Source: Camelimonas fluminis
GTDB taxonomy: Bacteria; Pseudomonadota; Alphaproteobacteria; Rhizobiales; Beijerinckiaceae
Assembly: GCF_014656355.1 (NCBI RefSeq)
Contig: NZ_BNCG01000010.1
Location: 62,001 to 126,000 of the forward strand
Length of the DNA stretch: 64,000 bases
Direction of reading: 5' to 3'
Part shown: positions 57,589-64,000 of the stretch, piece after piece
Layout: each line of letters opens with the position of its first letter
Position numbering within the stretch: position 1 is the stretch's first letter
Made by a program: the position numbers and the translations under genes
The notes under the pieces: model-generated
Database searches by the model: none
Told to the model about the DNA's origin: nothing
What the model saw: only the letters and a program-made list of their open reading frames with translations

Positions 57589-59562
57589 ATGACCGATTCG
57601 CCAGACACTGCGTCCCAGGATCAAGTGAACCAGGACCTCGCGAACCAGGACCTCGCGGCCGACGCCCCGGGCCTGCCGGGCCTCGCCGCCGCCGCGCAAT
57701 CCGCCCGGCCTGCCGCCAGCGCGGCCGGATACCGGGTGCTGGCGCGCAAATACCGTCCGCGCAATTTCGATGACCTGATCGGTCAGGAAGCCATGGTGCG
57801 CACCCTGTCCAACGCCTTCGAGACCGGGCGCATTCCACAGGCCTGGATGCTGACCGGCGTGCGCGGCGTCGGCAAGACCACCACGGCGCGCATCCTGGCG
57901 CGCGGGCTCAACTATGAAACGCCTGACGGCTCGGGCGGGCCGACCATTCATCTGACCCAGCCCGGGGTGCACTGCCAGCAGATCATCGACGGCGCGCACA
58001 TCGACGTGATGGAGATCGACGCCGCCTCCAACAATGGCGTCGACAACATCCGCCAGCTCAACGATTCGGTGCGCTACGCCCCGGTGTCGGCCCGCTACAA
58101 GGTCTATATCGTCGACGAGGTGCACATGCTGTCGACGGGGGCGTTCAACGCTTTCCTGAAAACGCTGGAGGAACCGCCGCCGCACGCCAAGTTCATTTTC
58201 GCCACCACGGAAATTCGCAAGGTGCCGGTGACGATCCTCTCCCGCTGCCAGCGCTTTGACCTGCGGCGGGTGCAGGCGCCGGTGCTGGCGATGCATCTCG
58301 CCCGCATCTGCGACGCGGAAAAGGTGACGGCGGAAGACGAGGCGCTGGCGCAGATCGCCCGGGCGGCGGAAGGCTCCGTGCGCGATTCCCTGTCGCTGCT
58401 CGACCAGGCCATTGCCCATGGCGCCGGCCATGTGAGCGCCGAAACCGTGCGCGCCATGCTGGGCCTGGCTGATCGCGGCCGCATTATCGACCTGTTCGAG
58501 GCGGTGATGCGCGGCGACCTGCCGGCCAGCCTTGGCCAGTTGCAGGAACAGTATGACGCCGGCGCCGACCCGGCGGTGGTGATGTCGGAGCTGGCCAGCT
58601 TCACCCATCTGGTCACGCGGCTGAAACTGGTTCCGGACGCCGCGAAAGACCCGTCGCTGACCGAAGCCGAGCGCACCCGTGGCGCCGATCTGGCCGGAAA
58701 GCTCTCCCTGCGCGCCCTGTCCCGGGCCTGGCAGATGCTGCTGAAGGCCCTGCCCGAGGTGCAGGACAGTTTCCGCCCGCTCGCCGCCGCCGAGATGGCC
58801 CTGGTGCGCCTCGCCCACGCCTCCGATCTGCCGACGCCGGACGAAGCCCTGCGCATGCTGCGCGACAGCGCCCCATCCGGCGGGGCCGGCCCCATCATCG
58901 GCGTCGGCCATGGCGGCGGCGCGCCCCAGGCCATGGCCCATGCGGTTGGCCAGACGACCGGCTACGCCGGCAGTGATCGCGGAGGCGGTTTTGGGGGGGA
59001 CGGCGGCGGCGCCCCACGCGCCGCGACCACCGCGCTGGCCAGCGGCGCCATGCAACTGGTTTCCAGCCAGCCGGCGCCAGCCATGGCGGCGCCGGCGGAG
59101 CCTGCCCCGAAAGCCGCGCCAGCGGTGCGCATCGCCCGGTTCGAGGATCTGGTGGCCCTCGCCGGCGACAAACGCGACATCGGCCTGAAGGTGGCGCTGG
59201 AGCGCGACGTGCGCCTGGTGCGGTTTGAGGACGGCGTCATCGAATTTGCCCTGGCGGAAAACGGCAACCGCCATCTCGCCTCCGAGTTGTCCGGGCGTTT
59301 GCAGGAATGGACCGGCCGGCGCTGGGTTGTGGCCATCTCATCGCAAACCGGCGAGGACACCATCCAGCAGCGGCGCGCCACGGCAAAGGCCGAGCGTCAT
59401 TCCGACGCCGCCGCGCATCCGCTGGTGCGCGCCGTGCTTGACCGTTTTCCCGGCGCGCAGATCGTCGACGTGATTGACGTGCGCCCCACGGGCGAGGAAG
59501 AGGACGGGGACAATGCGGATGCGCCGTTCGCCGACGAGGGCGACGGCGAGTTTGACGATTGA
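57589..59562 (+). CDS. dnaX: DNA polymerase III subunit gamma/tau
   Basis: A 657-residue clamp-loader ATPase. YRVLARKYRPRNFDDLIGQE starts the AAA+ domain after a 48-residue acidic Ala/Pro head. Walker A GVRGVGKTT is at 90-98, Walker B YIVDEVHML, and SRC in LSRCQRFDLRRV is the arginine finger. The zinc Cys set of E. coli DnaX is reduced to one Cys (VHCQQI), as is common in this order. The C-terminal tau region (about 430-510) is Gly/Ala-rich. No A-rich slippery site was seen, so a short gamma form by frameshifting is not indicated. Confidence 0.96.
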   Translation: MTDSPDTASQDQVNQDLANQDLAADAPGLPGLAAAAQSARPAASAAGYRVLARKYRPRNFDDLIGQEAMVRTLSNAFETGRIPQAWMLTGVRGVGKTTTARILARGLNYETPDGSGGPTIHLTQPGVHCQQIIDGAHIDVMEIDAASNNGVDNIRQLNDSVRYAPVSARYKVYIVDEVHMLSTGAFNAFLKTLEEPPPHAKFIFATTEIRKVPVTILSRCQRFDLRRVQAPVLAMHLARICDAEKVTAEDEALAQIARAAEGSVRDSLSLLDQAIAHGAGHVSAETVRAMLGLADRGRIIDLFEAVMRGDLPASLGQLQEQYDAGADPAVVMSELASFTHLVTRLKLVPDAAKDPSLTEAERTRGADLAGKLSLRALSRAWQMLLKALPEVQDSFRPLAAAEMALVRLAHASDLPTPDEALRMLRDSAPSGGAGPIIGVGHGGGAPQAMAHAVGQTTGYAGSDRGGGFGGDGGGAPRAATTALASGAMQLVSSQPAPAMAAPAEPAPKAAPAVRIARFEDLVALAGDKRDIGLKVALERDVRLVRFEDGVIEFALAENGNRHLASELSGRLQEWTGRRWVVAISSQTGEDTIQQRRATAKAERHSDAAAHPLVRAVLDRFPGAQIVDVIDVRPTGEEEDGDNADAPFADEGDGEFDD

Positions 59563-59601
59563 CGCAGTCGGACCGGCTGCGCCGTTTCAGGGGGAGATGA
59601 C

Positions 59602-59922
59602 ATGCGCGATCTGATGGGGCTGATGAAGCAGGCCCAGGCGATGCAGCAGAAGCTGGCTGACGCCCAGTCGGAACTTGAGAATCTCGAGGTTGAGGGCGCC
59701 GCCGGCGGCGGGGCCGTCACCGTGCGGATGACCGCGAAAGGCGCCATGCGCGCCATCCATATCGACGCCACGCTGCTGATCCCCGACGAGAAGGAAATCG
59801 TCGAGGATCTGGTGGTGGCCGCCGTTAACGACGCGCGGACCAGGGGCGAGAAGCTGGTTCAGGACCGGATGCAGGAACTGACCAAGGGGCTGCCGATCCC
59901 TCCAGGCATGAACCTGTTCTGA
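59602..59922 (+). CDS. YbaB/EbfC family nucleoid-associated protein
   Basis: A 106-residue DNA-binding homodimer: MRDLMGLMKQAQAMQQKLAD, GGGAVTVRMTAKGAMRAIHI, then ending LTKGLPIPPGMNLF, the full family pattern. GGGGAGA precedes the ATG. It lies 39 nt after dnaX and before recR, with an extra gene between. Confidence 0.95.
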   Translation: MRDLMGLMKQAQAMQQKLADAQSELENLEVEGAAGGGAVTVRMTAKGAMRAIHIDATLLIPDEKEIVEDLVVAAVNDARTRGEKLVQDRMQELTKGLPIPPGMNLF

Positions 59923-59933
59923 GCAGGACGCCC

Positions 59934-60548
59934 GTGGCGCGGCCTGATCCGGCTCCCAAACGCGTCTTGCGCCGCCTGCCGGCGGGCGCGCGTCCGGGCG
60001 CCGGACGGCGCGCCGCTGGAACCGGGCGCGCCGCCGGACTGGCGCGACGCGCGTTGGCGCGGCCGGCGCGCTGGCTCGCCGCCGTGGCCGGGTGGCTGGC
60101 GCCGTTCAATCCCCGCGCCCGCCGGCAACTGCGTCGGGCGACAGCGGACATGATGACGATCGCGCGCGAACTGCACGAGACGTACGTGGCCAGCGATACG
60201 CTGAACGTGGCGCTGGTCTACCGACTGGAGGCGGCCCATACGGCGCTGGGCCACGCCCTCGCCGCCGTGACGCGGCCTGGCCCACCGGCGGACAACGACC
60301 GGACGCGGATGGCGACGGCCCTGAACCAGGCCGTCTGGCTGGCCCAGGTGGCGCGCGAGTGGCAGCAGGACGTCGTCAACCTGCGCCATGCGCTGGCGGA
60401 AGAAACCATGCCGGAAGCCCAGCGCGCGGCGCTCGAAAGCGGCGTGCGGCATCTGCAGGGCTATGTGCAGCAGAACATGCACGATTTTGACCGCTGGGTG
60501 CAGGCCGCGGCGCGCCTCGGCGCCCAAAGCAGGCATACGGCGAACTGA
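59934..60548 (+). CDS. Uncharacterized helical protein between ybaB and recR
   Basis: A 204-residue product not recognised. The first 65 residues are Arg/Ala/Pro-rich, very basic, with one amphipathic or weakly hydrophobic helix (ARWLAAVAGWLAPF). Residues 66-204 are predicted helical: RATADMMTIARELHETYVAS, RLEAAHTALGHALAAV, NQAVWLAQVAREWQQDVVNL, HLQGYVQQNMHDFDRWVQAA. Codon use (G/C third positions, A/T second) fits a real gene. The start GTG is 11 nt after ybaB with a poor Shine-Dalgarno (AGGACG), implying coupling. It interrupts the usual ybaB-recR adjacency. Confidence 0.65.
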   Translation: MARPDPAPKRVLRRLPAGARPGAGRRAAGTGRAAGLARRALARPARWLAAVAGWLAPFNPRARRQLRRATADMMTIARELHETYVASDTLNVALVYRLEAAHTALGHALAAVTRPGPPADNDRTRMATALNQAVWLAQVAREWQQDVVNLRHALAEETMPEAQRAALESGVRHLQGYVQQNMHDFDRWVQAAARLGAQSRHTAN

Positions 60549-60847
60549 CGGCCTTCCCTGCCATCGCCAGGAACGCCCTGCGGCGAGACAGACGCCGTCA
60601 GGGCAGGCTCAGGCAGGTTCAAACGGAATGGCGCGCCGTAACTTTTCCGCTGATGCGCGATCCGGACGGAAAGTGGTATCCCGTTTCCGGAACCGGAGCC
60701 GTTCATGAATCGCTCTGGAGCATTTACGGTGAAAACCGCTTCGCCATGGTTGCGCCAGCGGCGCAACATGAGCGGTGAATTCATCTCCGGCTCCGGGTAA
60801 CCCGCCCGCTACGGGCAAGCGCTCCGGCGCAGATTTTCCAGGTCATC

Positions 60848-61450
60848 ATGGCTTCGTCAACCGGTCCCGAACTTGAACGTCTCATCCAGTTGCTGGCGCG
60901 TCTGCCCGGACTGGGGCCGCGCTCGGCAAGGCGGGCGGCGTTGCACCTGATCCGCAAGCGCGAGGCGCTGCTCGGGCCGCTGGCCGACGCGGTGCGCGTC
61001 GTCGCCGACCGGGTGGTGACCTGCACCACCTGCGGCAATGTCGACACCAGCGTTCCCTGCGCCATCTGCCAGGACACGCGCCGCGACCCCGCCGTGCTGA
61101 TCGTGGTGGAAAGTGTCTCCGACCTGTGGGCGCTGGAGCGCGCGGCGGCGCTGAACGCCCGCTACCATGTGCTCGGCGGCGTGCTGTCGCCGCTCGACGG
61201 CGTCGGGCCGGACGACCTCAATCTGGCGTCGCTGGCGGAGCGGGCCGCTGACCCGGTTGTCACGGAAGTCATCATCGCGCTGAACGCCACCGTCGACGGC
61301 CAGACCACGGCGCATTTCATCACCGACATGCTGCAGCATCTGCCGGTAAAGGTGACGCGCCTCGCCCACGGCGTGCCTGTGGGCGGCGAACTGGATTATC
61401 TGGACGAAGGCACCCTGGTCGCCGCCATCCGCCAGCGCACCACGCTGTAG
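60848..61450 (+). CDS. recR: Recombination mediator protein RecR
   Basis: A 200-residue RecFOR component. HhH region [20 protein letters not shown] then ARRAALHLI; zinc finger [16 protein letters not shown]; Toprim domain [16 protein letters not shown] and [20 protein letters not shown]; Walker-like C-terminus [20 protein letters not shown]. The preceding 299 nt hold only weak, repeat-like sequence. Confidence 0.96.
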   Translation: MASSTGPELERLIQLLARLPGLGPRSARRAALHLIRKREALLGPLADAVRVVADRVVTCTTCGNVDTSVPCAICQDTRRDPAVLIVVESVSDLWALERAAALNARYHVLGGVLSPLDGVGPDDLNLASLAERAADPVVTEVIIALNATVDGQTTAHFITDMLQHLPVKVTRLAHGVPVGGELDYLDEGTLVAAIRQRTTL

Positions 61451-61669
61451 CAAACGCAAGCGACGGGCCAGAGTCCATGGAAGTCCGGGCGCGCTTTCGT
61501 GCAAAATATCCGCATGAATAAGCAGGAATAAAAGGCGCGCCCCTGCCGCGCGCCTGTCATCACGACCTGCAACAGCCGCCATAGATCATACAACCTCTGT
61601 CATTGTCTGACGTCCCGCTCAACGCGCCATACAGTTTTACTTCCACAGCGCGCATGATCCGAGGACATC

Positions 61670-62614
61670 ATGACATCACCCAGAGCATATTCCATTCTGG
61701 TCGCGGCCGGCCTGCTCTTCGCAACGCTGCCGCCCATGGCCAGCCTGGCCAACGGCGCCGACAACAGCGCGGAACAGCGACCGGCCAGCGTGCCGGCGCA
61801 CTATTTGGCGACGCCCCTTGGCTATGTGGCGCCGCAAGCCGTCATACAGCTGCGAAAAGGCGAAAGCGTCGCCATGCGGCAGGCGCGGCGCCGCGCCAGC
61901 AGGGATGTGAATCCCGGCGAATGCAAAAGCGCCCGCTTCAACGCCGCCGGGTTGACGCTTGATCGCGCCGGCGACCGTCGCGGCAAGCTGGCGGCCAAGA
62001 GCCACTATCTTGCCGACGCCTCCGTCAACTTTCCCAAGGATTATCAAACAATCCAGATGACGGCCGATATTGTCGTGCCGCCGCCCCCGACCCTGAAGGG
62101 CAAGCAGATTCTCTATCTGCTCGCTGGCCTGCACGACGCCGGGGACCTCTCAGGCCCCATGGTGCAGACCGTCGTGAGCTGGAACATGATGGGCGTCACG
62201 CCGGGCTGGACCGTGACCACGTGGTTCGCCTCCGAGGATGACGACTGCCTGTATGTTTCCGATCCGGTTCCGGCGACGCCTGGCGCGAAGCTGCGGCAGA
62301 TCATCAACGCCCGGCAGGCCAACGGGAAGCATGTCATCAACGCCTCGGTCCTCGACGGGGAGGCTGGCAATCCGCTTGTGCAGACCACCTTCACTCCGCC
62401 CTCGTTCAATCCGGATCAGGTCATCAATGTTGGCCTGGAAGGCTACAACGTCAAAACCTGCAACCTGATGCCTGCAGGCGGTGAAATTCTCTATCCCTAC
62501 CTCGCCACTGATCTGACCACCTCGACCGGGGAGAAGAACATCAGCGACCAGATTGTCGTGGCCCCGGCCTCGGCCCACAAATGCGCGATCACGCTGACGC
62601 TCGACAGCCAGTGA
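61670..62614 (+). CDS. Secreted protein of unknown function, paralog 1
   Basis: A 314-residue protein with a signal peptide (ILVAAGLLFATLPPMASLAN, about residues 9-28). Then comes RPASVPAHYLATPLGYVAPQ, a variable basic section with one Cys (GECKSARF), and a beta-rich C-terminal domain: QILYLLAGLHDAGDLSG, VQTVVSWNMMGVTPGWTVTT, WFASEDDDCLYVSDPVPATP, GYNVKTCNLMPAGGEIL, and Cys in HKCAITLTLD. The second half has the rhythm of concanavalin-A-like beta-sandwich secreted proteins, which is a guess. It has a tandem paralog downstream; no known domain is recognised. Confidence 0.75.
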   Translation: MTSPRAYSILVAAGLLFATLPPMASLANGADNSAEQRPASVPAHYLATPLGYVAPQAVIQLRKGESVAMRQARRRASRDVNPGECKSARFNAAGLTLDRAGDRRGKLAAKSHYLADASVNFPKDYQTIQMTADIVVPPPPTLKGKQILYLLAGLHDAGDLSGPMVQTVVSWNMMGVTPGWTVTTWFASEDDDCLYVSDPVPATPGAKLRQIINARQANGKHVINASVLDGEAGNPLVQTTFTPPSFNPDQVINVGLEGYNVKTCNLMPAGGEILYPYLATDLTTSTGEKNISDQIVVAPASAHKCAITLTLDSQ

Positions 62615-62774
62615 ATTAACCTGGCCAGCAACGACAATACTTAAGTTATATCATCAATTTTCCAACAATTCGCGGATACCAGGCCGATGACGCGCCCGAT
62701 TTGTCGGATCGTCGCCTGAGAGAAAATCGCGCCCGCGTCCCCGAATTGCTGGAGTTGCTCACCGGAGCTACGGA

Positions 62775-63770
62775 ATGAAAACCTGTTTTCTGTCCTCACT
62801 GGCGTTGGCGACGGGTCTCGCCCTCGCGAGCGCCCCCGCCAACGCCGCCTCGCGGCCTGCGCATGTGCCCGCCAGCTATCTCGCCACGCCATTCGGCTAC
62901 ATGGCGCCGGAATGCGTCACGTTTCTGAAGCCGCATGAGACGCTCGCCGGCGGACGCATTGTTTCAAAGAAAGACAGCTCCTCACGCGCCGCAGGGAGCT
63001 GCGCCAAGCCGCGGTACAGTCGCGGCGGCGCCGCCCTGCAAGCCGGCGGCATGGCAAGCGACGCCACGCTTGACGGATACGATCTGGTGGCGGGAGCAGG
63101 GCTGACAAGAGGCGTGAACTTCATGCACGCCGGGCTGACCGCGCCAGCGGCCCCCGCGATGTCTGGAGACCAGAGCATTTACCTGTTCTCCTCAGTCTAC
63201 AACGACGCCAGTCCAGCGACCAACGCCCTACGCGCCGTGCTGGGCTGGAACATGTTCGGCAAGGGCCAGGGATGGTCTCTCGCCTCCATGAAACTGGACA
63301 ACACTGGTCAACTGATCTCAACGCCCCTGGCGCCGGTCAATCCAGGCGACCCTGTCAATCTGGTGCATGACATGAGCGACCCCACCGGCAATGGCGTCCG
63401 GGGGCCATTCACCACGAGCGCCTATACGCAGGATTTCAGCCAGAACGCCAGTATCAAGGGGAGCATGCTGGAACAGCCGGCCAATGCCATCGCCGCCATC
63501 ACCATGGCTTCCTATGGTGTCGACGATTGCCGAAAGTTGCCGGCAGGCGGCAGTATTGGCGGCAACTATAGCCTGGTGCAGATCAACGACGTCGAAAACA
63601 GCGACCAGCTCATCAAGACTGTGGTCGCGCAACAGTCGTTCTGCAACATGAAACTCACCCTGACCGACGCCCGCCCCAACTACGCGCCGCTGTTCTCCAT
63701 CACCTATTCGGCTGACACGCCGCCCGTCTCGCAGGGCCGCACCGCCAGGATCACATACATCGCGAACTGA
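62775..63770 (+). CDS. Secreted protein of unknown function, paralog 2
   Basis: A 331-residue protein with a signal peptide (MKTCFLSSLALATGLALASA, then PANA). It shares with paralog 1 RPAHVPASYLATPFGYMAPE, a Cys-containing variable section (AGSCAKPRYSRGG), IYLFSSVYNDASPATNALRA, VLGWNMFGKGQGWSLASMKL, ASYGVDDCRKLPAGGSIGG and FCNMKLTLTDA. Overall identity is low, so the duplication is old. The C-terminus is longer by about 30 residues. It lies 160 nt after paralog 1, same strand. Function unknown. Confidence 0.75.
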   Translation: MKTCFLSSLALATGLALASAPANAASRPAHVPASYLATPFGYMAPECVTFLKPHETLAGGRIVSKKDSSSRAAGSCAKPRYSRGGAALQAGGMASDATLDGYDLVAGAGLTRGVNFMHAGLTAPAAPAMSGDQSIYLFSSVYNDASPATNALRAVLGWNMFGKGQGWSLASMKLDNTGQLISTPLAPVNPGDPVNLVHDMSDPTGNGVRGPFTTSAYTQDFSQNASIKGSMLEQPANAIAAITMASYGVDDCRKLPAGGSIGGNYSLVQINDVENSDQLIKTVVAQQSFCNMKLTLTDARPNYAPLFSITYSADTPPVSQGRTARITYIAN

Positions 63771-63779
63771 TCGCCTCTT

Positions 63780-64000
63780 TCACTCCGCGCCATCGAACTC
63801 CAGCGCCGCGATGCGGCCGCCGCGGCGGGCGATTTTCTCCACCGACACGTTCAGCGCCGCCAGGTCCTCACGGGCCTGGCGGAAATGCGCGTCCAGCTTG
63901 CCGGCGCGATCCTGCAGGCGGTTGAGGTCGTCGAGCAGGCGGCCGACCTCGGTCTGGATGGTCCGGGCCTCATCGCGGATGCGGGCGTCGCGAGCCAGCG
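63780..64000 (-). CDS. rmuC: DNA recombination protein RmuC, C-terminal end only
   Basis: The visible 72-73 residues before the stop are a heptad-rich helix, RIRDEARTIQTEVGRLLDDL then NRLQDRAGKLDAHFRQARED, followed by SVEKIARRGGRIAALEFDG. This matches the end of RmuC (L..HF..A..DL..L..S..KI..R...I). The rest lies beyond the right edge. RmuC limits inversions at short repeats. Confidence 0.78.
   Translation of the reverse strand, partial: LARDARIRDEARTIQTEVGRLLDDLNRLQDRAGKLDAHFRQAREDLAALNVSVEKIARRGGRIAALEFDGAE

Noticed and set aside
57172-59274. 700-codon open frame on the minus strand
   Set aside because: It is antisense to ffs and dnaX and has no recognisable domain.
57589-59562. Programmed frameshift in dnaX
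   Set aside because: No run of A or T of slippery type was seen in the frame where gamma would end.

Overview
The window is one contiguous piece of a GC-rich alphaproteobacterial chromosome. The markers point to Hyphomicrobiales (Rhizobiales): the cell-cycle regulator GcrA, a membrane-anchored CycM-type cytochrome c, an Hsp20-DUF1150 pair, a class I lysyl-tRNA synthetase, the argD-argF-hslO cluster, the ffs-dnaX-ybaB-recR block, and an intergenic palindromic repeat family of the kind common in that order. Genus cannot be fixed from the sequence alone. Almost all genes are housekeeping or conserved accessory genes. I see no prophage, insertion sequence, CRISPR array or tRNA gene.

Layout. 1-9.2 kb: cut-off acyltransferase-3, HutX-like heme carrier, SCO1 copper chaperone, GT2 glycosyltransferase, family-3 solute-binding protein, lysK, secreted FKBP isomerase with a perfect terminator, crotonase-fold protein. 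9.3-17 kb: S24 repressor, apaG, argE, the overlapping argD-argF-hslO operon (with a promoter and 5'-end stem-loop), gcrA. 17.4-25 kb: complete phosphate regulon phoR-pstSCAB-phoU-phoB with a PHO box before pstS. 25-31 kb: LPG-synthase-like membrane protein, NAD epimerase, Hsp20, DUF1150, hydrolase, GT4 glycosyltransferase. 31-36.5 kb: infC (AUU start), rpmI, rplT, a broken pheS, pheT. 36.7-42.3 kb: small secreted protein, ThiF/MoeB protein, BMP-family binding protein, NlpC/P60 hydrolase, M17 aminopeptidase, a 59-residue pilin-like peptide. 42.5-51.3 kb: divergent merR-zntA with a textbook MerR operator, then yejABEF peptide importer. 51.6-57 kb: cycM, kdsB, prephenate dehydratase, GNAT, nudC, HIT protein. 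57.1-61.5 kb: 4.5S RNA, dnaX, ybaB, an unknown gene, recR. 61.7-63.8 kb: two tandem, divergent paralogous secreted proteins of unknown function. 63.8-64 kb: C-terminus of RmuC.

How the genes work together. PhoR/PhoB with PhoU and PstSCAB form one phosphate-sensing and uptake unit. ArgD, ArgF and ArgE supply arginine synthesis steps, with Hsp33 translationally coupled to ArgF. ZntA exports Zn/Cd/Pb under MerR-type control. YejABEF imports oligopeptides. infC-rpmI-rplT-pheS-pheT is the classic translation cluster.

The most notable points are a 31-nt loss plus frameshift in the essential gene pheS, the tandem secreted paralogs, the overlooked pilin-like micro-gene, the stem-loop at the predicted 5' end of the arg operon, and two families of dispersed palindromic repeats sitting between genes.
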